57,516 nt of DNA. Origin: a virus. The stretch is taken from positions 1 to 57,516 of IMG/VR virus record IMGVR_UViG_3300025061_000001, one strand, 5' to 3'. The notes under the pieces were generated by a model. That model searched no databases and had not been told where the DNA came from. It saw nothing but the letters and a program-made list of their open reading frames with translations. Below, in pieces: positions 8,087 through 15,838 of this stretch. The position numbers and the translations under genes were made by a program. Position 1 is the first letter of the stretch, and each line of letters starts with the position of its first letter.

Positions 8087-8857
8087 ATGGCTGGATTAAA
8101 TTTTAACGCCGAAACAGTAGCACCGAACCAAGCTTTCGAAAACCTTGCGCCAGCATGGTACACTGCAATGATCACCGAGTCGGAAATGAAACCGACAAAA
8201 GGTGGTGACGGGTCTTATCTTGAAATTACGCTCGAAGTGATTGCACCACAGCAGTTCGCTGGCCGTAAGCTTTGGGATCGTTTGAACTTGAATAACCCTA
8301 ACGAAAAAGCGGTTGAAATTGCATACCAGACGCTTTCTGCTATCTGTCACGCAACTGGTGTGATTCAGGTACAAGACTCGCAGCAGCTTCACAACATTCC
8401 TATGGATGTGAAAGTTGGCTTGTCTAAAGTCACTGAGCAATACCCTGAGCCACGTAACGAAGTAAAAGGCTATCGTCCGGTTCAAGGTGGTACAGGTGCA
8501 GCAGCTCCACAAGGTATGTCAGCACCACAGGGCGCACCACAAGCTCCGCAGGGCATGGCAGCACCGCAAGCAATGCAGACGCAAGCTCCACAGCAAGCAC
8601 AAGCACCACAGCAAGGACAGTGGCAGCAGCCTAACCAAGCTCCGCAGCAAGCACCACAGAACGCTGCACCGCAAGAGCAAGCGCCTCAACAAGGTGGATG
8701 GCAGAACGCTGCACCACAGCAGGGAGCACCACAGCAAGCTCAAGCACCACAGCAGCAAGCTGACTTACCACCAGCAGAGCAGCACCCACAGACCAACCAA
8801 GGCGGTCAAGCAGCAGCTCAAGCAGGTACACCACCTTGGCTAGCTAATCAAGGTTAA
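8087..8857 (+). CDS. DUF669-type single-stranded DNA-binding protein with Gln/Pro-rich tail, 256 aa
   Basis: Residues 1-135 match the DUF669 phage pattern (FNAETVAP at the start, then a conserved WYTAMITESEMKPTKGG strand region), a family that works as the SSB partner of Sak4. Residues about 140-245 are low complexity built on Ala-Pro-Gln-Gln repeats, which is unusually long. The protein ends with a short TPPWLANQG tip in place of the acidic SSB tail. A terminator follows. Confidence 0.8.
   Translation: MAGLNFNAETVAPNQAFENLAPAWYTAMITESEMKPTKGGDGSYLEITLEVIAPQQFAGRKLWDRLNLNNPNEKAVEIAYQTLSAICHATGVIQVQDSQQLHNIPMDVKVGLSKVTEQYPEPRNEVKGYRPVQGGTGAAAPQGMSAPQGAPQAPQGMAAPQAMQTQAPQQAQAPQQGQWQQPNQAPQQAPQNAAPQEQAPQQGGWQNAAPQQGAPQQAQAPQQQADLPPAEQHPQTNQGGQAAAQAGTPPWLANQG
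8500..8830 (+). repeat. GCA-CCA-CAG-CAR low-complexity tract
   Basis: This stretch of the SSB-like gene is built from short repeats encoding Ala-Pro-Gln-Gln, which also opens long antisense and shifted frames. It is probably a flexible linker in the protein and could expand or contract by slippage. Confidence 0.8.
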
Positions 8858-8875
8858 TCTTTAAGTTAACTATTT

Positions 8876-8901
8876 AAAAGGGGTCGTTTGACCCCTTTTT
8901 T
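8876..8901 (+). terminator. Rho-independent terminator
   Basis: AAAAGGGGTC and GACCCCTTTT form a 10-bp stem with a GTTT loop, followed by further T. It closes the SSB transcription unit. Confidence 0.85.
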
Positions 8902-8920
8902 ATCAGTAGGAAAAATTATC

Positions 8921-9409
8921 ATGCTTGCACTACTAATCTACATTTTGACTATTATTTTGGTGAACATTGGGTTCACCTTAATACCTCCGATTGATATTGG
9001 CTTTGGTTTGTTTGCACCTATGTCGATCGTGGCGGGCGCTGTCTTTGTTGCGCGTGACTACGCACAGCGAGCAGTCGGTGACGTTGTCCTTGTTGCTATG
9101 ATTGTGGGATGCTTCGTTAGCTATGAACTAGCTGACCCTAATGTGGCCATAGCTAGCGCCGTTTCTTTTGCCTTTAGCGAGTTTATCGACTGGCTTATCT
9201 TTAGTCTTACCAAAAAACCTTTCAATGAACGTGTACTGATAAGCTCCCTTATAGCAGCACCAATTGATACAGCGGTCTTCCTGCTATACATAGACATTCT
9301 ATCAATACCCACATTTGTTCTTATGGTATTATCAAAGTTATTAGTAGCAATTGGAGTATGGCATTATGGAAAACGTCAGAAAGCGTGCGGAGTGGTTGAA
9401 TCCGCCTGA
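8921..9409 (+). CDS. VUT/YhhQ-family membrane protein, probable queuosine-precursor transporter, 162 aa
   Basis: The protein has four to five hydrophobic segments and the family-like phrase AIASAVSFAFSEFIDWLIFSL near the centre, as in VUT/YhhQ transporters that take up preQ0 or preQ1. The phage also encodes a preQ0 pathway and DpdA, so import of a 7-deazaguanine precursor is a sensible role, though this is inference. The ATG at 8921 follows TAGGAAA. A TTG at 8888 lies in the terminator and is rejected. It overlaps the next gene by 44 bases. Confidence 0.7.
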   Translation: MLALLIYILTIILVNIGFTLIPPIDIGFGLFAPMSIVAGAVFVARDYAQRAVGDVVLVAMIVGCFVSYELADPNVAIASAVSFAFSEFIDWLIFSLTKKPFNERVLISSLIAAPIDTAVFLLYIDILSIPTFVLMVLSKLLVAIGVWHYGKRQKACGVVESA

Positions 9410-9851
9410 GCGTTGTGACGAGTGTAGCTCACAACGAATTAGATATGCAAACAACCGAATCTTATACAAAAAGCCCGTTGGCGATTGGCCTTATATTTGG
9501 CACTGTGATTGCTGCAAAGCCGCAGTCGGTTGCCACCACGGCACGTTCTACCCGCTTGGTAAAATGGGCAATTACCAGACACGCCAAGCTCGCGCTAGAG
9601 CTCATAAATGGTTTGATCGCATACACAAACAATATAGGCTTATGAGTCGTACAGGTGCTTATACTTGGCTTGCTGAAAAGATGAGCCTTAAAAGGCACCA
9701 GTGCCATATAGCGCATTTTAATAGTGAGCAATGTGAGCAGGTAATACAGTTGTCCAAAAAGCGTATCAAGCAAGGTCAACCAAAAAAGGGTAAACTAACC
9801 CACATACGAGGCCGGAAGGTCGTCAATCCAGGCGAAAGGAGAAAATATTGA
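9366..9851 (+). CDS. DUF3268-type zinc-finger protein, 161 aa
   Basis: The pattern CDECSS, then WPYIWHCDCCKAAVGCHHGT and LGKMGN, later MSRTGAYTWLAEKM and CHIAHF, is that of DUF3268 zinc-finger proteins common in phages. It likely binds nucleic acid through its Cys/His cluster; no activity is known. GGAG lies nine bases before the ATG at 9366. A TTG at 9351 is less likely. The stop overlaps the next ATG (TGATG). Confidence 0.75.
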   Translation: MENVRKRAEWLNPPERCDECSSQRIRYANNRILYKKPVGDWPYIWHCDCCKAAVGCHHGTFYPLGKMGNYQTRQARARAHKWFDRIHKQYRLMSRTGAYTWLAEKMSLKRHQCHIAHFNSEQCEQVIQLSKKRIKQGQPKKGKLTHIRGRKVVNPGERRKY

Positions 9852-10894
9852 TGGGTGTACAACTTGCAGAAAAAACATTAAAAGCAATCAGCGACGCGCT
9901 TAACGCTGATAAGTGCGGACAGTTCAGACAGAACTTAAAAGTGCTTTTACCTAAAATGGAAGACGCTTATCGCGGTACGGAAAGTAAGTTTCGCAGCCAC
10001 CAAGGTGCTTCGGGTATTGGGGTTGATTGCCCTAGACAAGTCCAGCTTCGTTGGAAGTGGGTAGCACAAGCAAGCTTTGACGAACGTATGTTACGGCTCT
10101 TTAACCGCGGCCACCTTGAAGAAGCGCGTTTCCTTGCCATGCTAATGTGCATACCTAACGTTCAGCTATGGTACGAAACAGACGAAGGCGGGCAGTTTAA
10201 GTTCAACGACTTTGGCGGTCACTATGGTAGCGCTCTTGATGGTATTATGGTTAACTGTCCTGACCTTGAGCCTGGCGTACCTTGTTACACCGAATTTAAA
10301 ACAGCCGGAAGCAAAGCGTTCGCTAAGATAAAGACGGGCGGATGCCAAGCTGAAAAGCATGAACATTATGTGCAGATGAATCAATGTATGGAGTATTACC
10401 AGTTACCATATTCGCTGTATATGGTAGTCAACAAGGACACTGATGAGCTTTACGCTGAAATTATTGCTTACGACGCGGACAACGCTAAGACGTACAAGCA
10501 GCGAGCTGAGCAAGTTATTTTCACAACAGACGCGCTGACCCGTATTAGCAACCAATCAACCTTTTGGAAGTGTAAGTTCTGCGACGTTAAGTCTGTGTGC
10601 CATGGTAAAGAAGCACCTGAAATAAATTGTCGTACTTGTATACATTGGACAGCTAAGCGCGAAGGCGGTTATTCGTGTAATCGTGGTCACAATGAAATAG
10701 TAAGTGATAAAACAGCTTGCTTTGATGGGTGTGGTGAACACGTTTACGACCCGACGCTACTGCCACGCTTTAGCTTTATGGGTGGAAACCACGAAAGCAA
10801 CTATGCCGTATATCGTACGCGTGATGGTAAGGAGTTCAAGCAAGGCCCTGACCACATTACGTCACAACAAATACAAACGAAGGAAGTTTGGTAA
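9851..10894 (+). CDS. Cas4/RecB-like PD-(D/E)XK nuclease, 347 aa
   Basis: The motifs run in the expected order: FNRGHLEEARF, GSALDGIM (first acidic), TEFKTAG (E-x-K catalytic core) and a later YVQMNQCMEYY. C-terminal cysteines (CKFCDVKSVC and a further cluster) may hold an iron-sulfur group, as in Cas4 and AddB. This suggests an exonuclease working in DNA degradation or recombination with the adjacent helicase. The ATG at 9851 follows AAAGGAG by eight bases. The stop overlaps the helicase start (TAATG). Confidence 0.8.
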   Translation: MGVQLAEKTLKAISDALNADKCGQFRQNLKVLLPKMEDAYRGTESKFRSHQGASGIGVDCPRQVQLRWKWVAQASFDERMLRLFNRGHLEEARFLAMLMCIPNVQLWYETDEGGQFKFNDFGGHYGSALDGIMVNCPDLEPGVPCYTEFKTAGSKAFAKIKTGGCQAEKHEHYVQMNQCMEYYQLPYSLYMVVNKDTDELYAEIIAYDADNAKTYKQRAEQVIFTTDALTRISNQSTFWKCKFCDVKSVCHGKEAPEINCRTCIHWTAKREGGYSCNRGHNEIVSDKTACFDGCGEHVYDPTLLPRFSFMGGNHESNYAVYRTRDGKEFKQGPDHITSQQIQTKEVW

Positions 10895-12618
10895 TGAAGC
10901 CACGCGATTACCAAGAATATGCAATCAACAGCATATTCAAATACTTTGAAGACGGTAAAGTCGGCAATCCTGTCGTATGTATGCCAACAGGTACAGGTAA
11001 ATCGCTAGTCAGCGCTGAGTTCATACGTCGTGTATGTACTCAGTGGCCTGGCCAACGAATTATCCTACTAACGCACGTCAAGGAGTTAATTGAGCAGAAC
11101 TATGACAAACTAATGCAAATTTGGAGCACCGCTCCGGCTGGTATTTATTCGGCTGGTATTGGTCGAAAAGAAACTATGTTCAACATAACATACGCAGGCA
11201 TACAATCAATTCACCGCGTAGCACATGAGTTCGGACATGTTGACCTTATTATAGTCGACGAGTGCCACCTCATACCTACCAAGTCGAACACGATGTACCG
11301 TAAGTTTATTGAACTTCTAAAACGTGTGAACCCCCACTTAAAAGTGATAGGTTTGACAGCTACCGCCTGGCGTGTTGGTACTGGTATGATCACGGACGAA
11401 AATGGTTTCTTCGACGACATTTGCTGTGATATGTGTTCGTTCGACGCGTTCAACTGGTTTTTTGATCAAGGTTACTTATGTGAGCTTGAACCGCGTGCTA
11501 CCGAAACCGAACTTGACCTTACTGGTGTTGGTACTAGTCAAGGTGACTACAAGCAAGGTGAGCTTCAGCGTGCAACGGATAAGGAAGAAATTACCCGAGC
11601 CGCTGTTGCTGAAACCGTACAGGTAGCACGTGAAGAAAACCGAAACCATTGGCTTATATTTGGTACGGGTGTTGATCACGTTGAGCACATTGTAACCGAA
11701 CTACAAGCGCAAGGTATAACAGCCGCAGCCGTACACAGTAAAATGAGTACAGCACAGCGTAACGCTAATATTGCAGCATTTATGAACGGGGAAGTAACGG
11801 CGCTTGTTAATAATGGTGTACTAACCACAGGGTTCGACGCGCCATTTATAGACCTGCTCGTGATACTGCGTGCAACCAAGTCGCCTGGCTTATGGGTGCA
11901 AATATTAGGCCGCGGCACACGTCCTTTCTATGCTCCAGGCTACGACCTTTCAACACAACAGGGTAGACTTGACGCTATTGCGTACAGCGAAAAACCTAAT
12001 TGCTTGGTCATGGACTTTGCTGGTAACACGTTACGACTTGGCCCTATTAATGACCCAGTATTACCCAAGAAAAAGGGTAAAGGTGGCGGCCAGGCGCCTG
12101 TACGTGAGTGTGACCATTGCCCTATGATATTTCACGCTAGCTTGCGTAAGTGTCCGAAGTGCGGCCATGAGTACCCACCGGAAATCAAGTTCAGCGCTAA
12201 GTCGAGCGGTGAAGAGCTTATAGCTAAAAAGAAAAAGGATGACACACCTTTAGTACAGACTTTTAAAGTAGATATGTTAACATACAAGCTTCGCAAGGGG
12301 CGTATGAATAAGCCTGATTATATTGAAATGACGTACCAGTGCGGCTTACGACGCTTTAAGCAGCCTTTATGTCTTGAACATGAAGGTTACGCTCGTAAAG
12401 CTGCACGTGATTGGTGGCGCGAAGCAGCAGATACTGAGCCGCCTGAAACGCTAGGTGAAGCAACCGAACGCTGGCATGAGTGTTCTACACCACAGTTCAT
12501 ACGCGTATGGACAAATCGTAAACCTTATCCAGAAATTAAAAAGATAGATTACAAGGGGGAAATAGGACATGAAGTCGGAATGGGAAATATGGCAGCACCA
12601 GCAACGCGAAGCGCGTAA
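10894..12618 (+). CDS. Superfamily 2 DNA/RNA helicase, 574 aa
   Basis: Walker A PTGTGKS at 31-37, DECH at 122-125, TAT at 155-157 and the later QILGRGTRPF (motif VI) give a complete DEAD/DEAH-like helicase related to the UvsW/type III restriction helicase group. A CDHC ... CPKC zinc-ribbon-like pair follows the core. It probably remodels branched DNA during replication or recombination and pairs with the Cas4-like nuclease encoded just upstream. It starts at the ATG overlapping the previous stop. Confidence 0.85.
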   Translation: MKPRDYQEYAINSIFKYFEDGKVGNPVVCMPTGTGKSLVSAEFIRRVCTQWPGQRIILLTHVKELIEQNYDKLMQIWSTAPAGIYSAGIGRKETMFNITYAGIQSIHRVAHEFGHVDLIIVDECHLIPTKSNTMYRKFIELLKRVNPHLKVIGLTATAWRVGTGMITDENGFFDDICCDMCSFDAFNWFFDQGYLCELEPRATETELDLTGVGTSQGDYKQGELQRATDKEEITRAAVAETVQVAREENRNHWLIFGTGVDHVEHIVTELQAQGITAAAVHSKMSTAQRNANIAAFMNGEVTALVNNGVLTTGFDAPFIDLLVILRATKSPGLWVQILGRGTRPFYAPGYDLSTQQGRLDAIAYSEKPNCLVMDFAGNTLRLGPINDPVLPKKKGKGGGQAPVRECDHCPMIFHASLRKCPKCGHEYPPEIKFSAKSSGEELIAKKKKDDTPLVQTFKVDMLTYKLRKGRMNKPDYIEMTYQCGLRRFKQPLCLEHEGYARKAARDWWREAADTEPPETLGEATERWHECSTPQFIRVWTNRKPYPEIKKIDYKGEIGHEVGMGNMAAPATRSA

Positions 12619-12781
12619 GCTTGCACAACGGGAAATGAGCGATGCTGGTATTATTATGACTTGTGCTAATTGCGATCACTGTATAGTAGCTGATAACAAG
12701 TGCGGTAAGTACGGAGCTACTCCGCCGATTAGTGTGGTCAGTACGGGTTGTGACGAATGGGAAATAAAAGTCCCTTTCTAA
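12569..12781 (+). CDS. Small Cys-rich protein, 70 aa
   Basis: CANCDHC, a later C-GKYG and TGCDEWE suggest one zinc site in a very small protein. It overlaps the end of the helicase gene by 50 bases in another frame. An AAGGGGG stretch lies upstream. Function unknown; the coupling suggests a helicase accessory or a small independent regulator. Confidence 0.6.
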   Translation: MKSEWEIWQHQQREARKLAQREMSDAGIIMTCANCDHCIVADNKCGKYGATPPISVVSTGCDEWEIKVPF

Positions 12782-12793
12782 GTGATTGATATA

Positions 12794-12824
12794 ATATGGG
12801 TTTTCAAAAAACCCATATCTTTTT
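12794..12824 (+). terminator. Rho-independent terminator
   Basis: ATATGGGTTTT and AAAACCCATAT arms with a short loop are followed by CTTTTT. It ends the nuclease-helicase unit. Confidence 0.85.
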
Positions 12825-12845
12825 AGAAAAAGATGAAAAAAGTAG

Positions 12846-12874
12846 TTGCAATGGATCTCAGTTTGAATGAATAT
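12846..12874 (+). promoter_or_regulatory. Candidate promoter of the first paralogue
   Basis: TTGCAA (12846-12851), a 17-base spacer and GAATAT (12869-12874) lie 60 bases before the gene at 12935 and just after a terminator. The same -35 word is used at 14297. Confidence 0.5.
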
Positions 12875-12934
12875 ACACACATCGCTTAAGCAAAGCGGTA
12901 AACAAAAGCAGATTAAATCAACGGAGATTCAAAT

Positions 12935-13588
12935 ATGAAAACTTACTCAAATAAATCAAACGCTGTACGTGCAATGAACACTTACACTCAGAAAGTTCAG
13001 CAATACCTTAAAGGCGCTGAAGTTGTAGAGTACGACAACGCGTTCGCAGTTAGCTTCAGCATGGACAGCGAAACACCTGATGAAATGATTGCAATGCTTG
13101 GTGAGAAGTTTATCGTTTCAACTGTTAAACCTGAGCCAGTAGTTGGTGAGTTTGTTAACTGCCCTGATTGCGGTATCCACCTTAGCAACGGTGTAAGCTG
13201 CTACGAAACACAGCGTCAAATCGCAGCACAGGAAAACGCACCTGAAGCACGTATTAAAAAAGAATATGTGTGCTTAGCTTGCGACCACGAATTCGGTGAA
13301 GTTGTTAAAACTGCAAAAGCTAATTCATCTAACACAGCGAGTAACGCGACAGGTAACGGGCTTAAAATTCAGAAAAATCGTGAAGAGCGTAATGGTGTTA
13401 AGCGTCCTTCAAATGGCGGTAAGTGTGCGCAACTTTGGGATCTGTTTGACGCAATGTACGCTGAAAAAGGTATTGTGCCAACACCTAAACCAGCAAAACA
13501 ACGTTCAGCTGAGCTAGGGTTAGACCCAGTGACCACACAGGTTCAACTTTACCGCTGGCGTGAGTTCATGGGCTTTAAAGGTAAATAA
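12935..13588 (+). CDS. Putative DNA-binding protein, paralogue 1 of 3, 217 aa
   Basis: It shares a C-terminal domain (about residues 160-217) with the next two proteins: an opening C-x-x-L/IW-D-L/K, a proline-rich centre, then a GLDPVTTQVQLYRWREF-type helix that looks like a helix-turn-helix recognition segment. Paralogue 1 also has CPDC and CLAC pairs at about 70-110, so a zinc ribbon is likely. The three genes form a tandem family with their own promoters. A role in DNA compaction or regulation is inferred. Confidence 0.7.
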   Translation: MKTYSNKSNAVRAMNTYTQKVQQYLKGAEVVEYDNAFAVSFSMDSETPDEMIAMLGEKFIVSTVKPEPVVGEFVNCPDCGIHLSNGVSCYETQRQIAAQENAPEARIKKEYVCLACDHEFGEVVKTAKANSSNTASNATGNGLKIQKNREERNGVKRPSNGGKCAQLWDLFDAMYAEKGIVPTPKPAKQRSAELGLDPVTTQVQLYRWREFMGFKGK

Positions 13589-13664
13589 GGTTCAAAGGGC
13601 TTGCTATCAAGCGAGCCCTATTATAAGCTACGCGACCATGAACTAGACGTTAGGAACTACCATC

Positions 13665-14267
13665 ATGTTATTTTTATTTGTTGATTGTAAAATTTTGAAA
13701 ATCGTCGAAAGCGAAGCACAGGCGTTTTATTGGGCTGATCTGCTTGCTCCAAAAAGCGATTACTATGTTAATGAAGTAAGCGTTGCTGGCTTACAGGGTT
13801 TCACTGATGTAGAACTTCGCAAAATTCACGATAATCATAGTGATGGTATTAAAGCGTCTAGTTCATGGTCGCGTGAAGCTTTAATTGGTTCAGTCCTTAA
13901 AGTAATGAACAACATAGAAGCTGATCAAACTGCTGAGTATTTGCTAAACGGCAAACTAGGCGGCAAGTATAGCAACCCTAAAATCGAGCCTGTAAGCGCC
14001 ACACAGCAGCTTAAAAACTGCGGCGACGTAACACAAGCAGGTAAAGGCGTTGTAAGCACCACAACGCGCACAGCTAGCACAACAGCGAAACGTCCTAAGC
14101 CAGGCACAGCTTCGGCGCGTATTTGGGATAAATGTGACGAAATACGTGAAGTAAAAGGTTTTGAGTTCGTTAAAACCGGAGTTGCTGAGTGGGGTGATAC
14201 ACAAGGAATTAACCCGTCAACAGTACGTACACAGTTTGGCCATTGGCGTCGTTTTAACGGTCTTTGA
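13665..14267 (+). CDS. Putative DNA-binding protein, paralogue 2 of 3, 200 aa
   Basis: Residues about 145-200 repeat the domain of paralogue 1 (ARIWDKCDEIRE, then GINPSTVRTQFGHWRRFNG). The N-terminal part is different and has no cysteine pairs. A basic Thr/Ala/Ser-rich linker joins the two. A GGGCTTGC ... GCGAGCCC hairpin in the gap before it (13597-13618) may partly terminate or process the upstream message. Function unknown; probable DNA binding. Confidence 0.7.
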   Translation: MLFLFVDCKILKIVESEAQAFYWADLLAPKSDYYVNEVSVAGLQGFTDVELRKIHDNHSDGIKASSSWSREALIGSVLKVMNNIEADQTAEYLLNGKLGGKYSNPKIEPVSATQQLKNCGDVTQAGKGVVSTTTRTASTTAKRPKPGTASARIWDKCDEIREVKGFEFVKTGVAEWGDTQGINPSTVRTQFGHWRRFNGL

Positions 14268-14296
14268 TAAGCTTTAAAAATAATTTCAAAAAGGGC

Positions 14297-14325
14297 TTGC
14301 AATCACATTTGTGATAACTTAGTAT
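14297..14325 (+). promoter_or_regulatory. Promoter with a palindrome between -35 and -10
   Basis: TTGCAA (14297-14302), a 17-base spacer and TAGTAT (14320-14325) make a good sigma-70-type promoter for paralogue 3. The spacer carries a perfect inverted repeat ATCACA-TT-TGTGAT (14302-14315), which would place a dimeric regulator directly on the promoter. Confidence 0.6.
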
Positions 14326-14378
14326 TAGCACCATCGCAAAGCGAATTAACTTTTAAACCCCGTTATTGGAGAAATATA

Positions 14379-14924
14379 ATGTCAAACGAAAATAAAGCCC
14401 CTGAAGCAGCAACCGAAACCGCGAAGCCTGCCGTAGTTCAAATGCCTGAACAGAACGGAGTTCGTCAACCTCGTCCGAACACTAACTGTGACGTAATTTG
14501 GCAACGTGCTAATGCTATGTCTCAAGAGCGTAACGCACCTGTGGCAGTTGCTGATTTACTTGAAGTGCTAGTAGCTGACGGTTTTAACCCTGCAACAGTA
14601 AAAACTCAGTACGCTCGCTGGCGTAAGTTCCACGGTATCGAAGGTGTAGTGGTATCTGACAAAGCCCGTCAAAAGCGCGAAGAAGCTGAAGCGAAAAAAG
14701 CTGCTAAAGAAGCAGAACGCGAAGCTAAGAAGAAAGCGCGTGAAGAAGAAAAAGCACGTAAAGCAGCGGAACGTGCTGAAGCGAAAGCAGCAAAGGAAGC
14801 TGAGCGTAAAGCTAAAGCTGAAGAGCGTGCAGCAGCAAAAGCAGCAAAAGAAGCTGAAAAAGCTGCAAAAGCAGAAGCAGCAAAAGCGAAAGACGCCGCA
14901 AAAGCTGACAAAGAAGCTGAATAA
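14379..14924 (+). CDS. Putative histone-H1-like DNA-binding protein, paralogue 3 of 3, 181 aa
   Basis: Residues about 28-85 carry the shared domain (CDVIWQRANAMSQ, then GFNPATVKTQYARWRKFHG). Residues about 92-181 are almost only Ala, Lys, Glu and Arg, forming a long charged helix like the tails of bacterial H1-like proteins or TolA. Domain plus tail suggests an abundant DNA-coating or bridging protein. It has its own promoter, a GGAG site and a downstream terminator, which fits strong separate expression. The function is inferred. Confidence 0.7.
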   Translation: MSNENKAPEAATETAKPAVVQMPEQNGVRQPRPNTNCDVIWQRANAMSQERNAPVAVADLLEVLVADGFNPATVKTQYARWRKFHGIEGVVVSDKARQKREEAEAKKAAKEAEREAKKKAREEEKARKAAERAEAKAAKEAERKAKAEERAAAKAAKEAEKAAKAEAAKAKDAAKADKEAE

Positions 14925-14943
14925 TAAATAAAACACAGCCCTG

Positions 14944-14971
14944 AGCCCTAGTTTTACGCTAGGGCTTTTTA
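14944..14971 (+). terminator. Rho-independent terminator
   Basis: AGCCCTAG and CTAGGGCT with a 7-base loop are followed by TTTTT. It separates the paralogue genes from the deazaguanine operon. Confidence 0.85.
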
Positions 14972-15015
14972 TTCAATCCGGTGTACCCTGCCACCATCAC
15001 AAACAAGGGATTCAA

Positions 15016-15699
15016 ATGAATACTCAAAAACCCCTTCGCTTACAAAAGAACCAACCTAGCGAAGTTCTACTCCACTCTATTTTTCCAACTATTCAAGGTG
15101 AAGGTATATATGCCGGGCAACCTGCAACGTTCATTCGTTTAGCTGGATGCAACCTTAGATGCCCTGTATGCGATACCGAGTATACTAAAGGTGCGCGTAT
15201 GCGCAGCGTTGACCACATTGTAAAAGCTGTGGAACACGTTACAGCGCCGAATAAGCTTGTGGTCATTACAGGCGGTGAGCCATTTAGACAAAACCTTAGT
15301 GAGCTTGTTGCACAGCTAATGAAGCACGAGTACACAGTTCAAATTGAAACTAACGGTACGCTTGCGCCTACATACAATACAAACTATCCTGTTCGTATTA
15401 TGTGCTCGCCTAAAATCGGGCGTATACATAAAGACCTTGCACCACACGTATCAGCTTATAAGTACGTAGTTGATTACAAGCACGTTGACGTTGTGGACGG
15501 TTTACCGACACGCGTGCTAGGTTTGAAGGTGAAGCCAGCGCGTCCACCAATTGAACACGAACGACCTATTTTCATCCAGCCTGTGGACTGTAAAAACCCA
15601 AAGGAAAATGAAAAACATCTGCTAGCAGCGGTAAGCTCAGCAATGGCGCATGGCTACACGCTATGTCTTCAGATTCATAAAATAATTGACGTGGAGTAA
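15016..15699 (+). CDS. queE: 7-carboxy-7-deazaguanine synthase, 227 aa
   Basis: A radical SAM enzyme that converts 6-carboxytetrahydropterin to 7-carboxy-7-deazaguanine. The cluster-binding cysteines are C45, C49 and C52 in GCNLRCPVCDT. IQGEG near 26-30 and ITGGEP near 83-88 are family signatures. It is first in a deazaguanine operon reading queE, small gene, queC, small gene, queD, folE, followed by dpdA. The length is normal for QueE. Confidence 0.93.
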   Translation: MNTQKPLRLQKNQPSEVLLHSIFPTIQGEGIYAGQPATFIRLAGCNLRCPVCDTEYTKGARMRSVDHIVKAVEHVTAPNKLVVITGGEPFRQNLSELVAQLMKHEYTVQIETNGTLAPTYNTNYPVRIMCSPKIGRIHKDLAPHVSAYKYVVDYKHVDVVDGLPTRVLGLKVKPARPPIEHERPIFIQPVDCKNPKENEKHLLAAVSSAMAHGYTLCLQIHKIIDVE

Positions 15700-15703
15700 T
15701 ACA

Positions 15704-15838
15704 ATGGAAGAACGTGATTTTTACGGCGAAGTCCGTGACCTGCTTAACGAGTGGGCTGATAATTTGGGTGGCTATGACGATAGCATTCGCACAGACGTAG
15801 AAGAGATTTTAGTCGACGTGGAGGCGGGATATGAATAA
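15704..15838 (+). CDS. Small acidic protein between queE and queC, 44 aa
   Basis: ATG at 15704, stop TAA at 15836-15838. The product is short and rich in Asp and Glu (starts MEERDFYGEV). It begins five bases after queE and overlaps the queC start by eight bases, which argues for real translation. A weak GTGGAG lies ahead. Function unknown. Confidence 0.6.
   Translation: MEERDFYGEVRDLLNEWADNLGGYDDSIRTDVEEILVDVEAGYE

Noticed and set aside
8519-8843. Long antisense and shifted open frames over the SSB gene
   Set aside because: They arise from the GCA-CCA-CAG-CAR repeats and have extreme Leu/Trp/Cys or His/Lys composition with no ribosome sites.
8888-8920. TTG start giving a longer transporter
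   Set aside because: The start would lie in the terminator stem and lacks a ribosome site; the ATG at 8921 is better.
14568-14936. Phe/Cys-rich antisense frame opposite the H1-like tail
   Set aside because: It is a mirror of the Ala/Lys/Glu codons and has no start signal.
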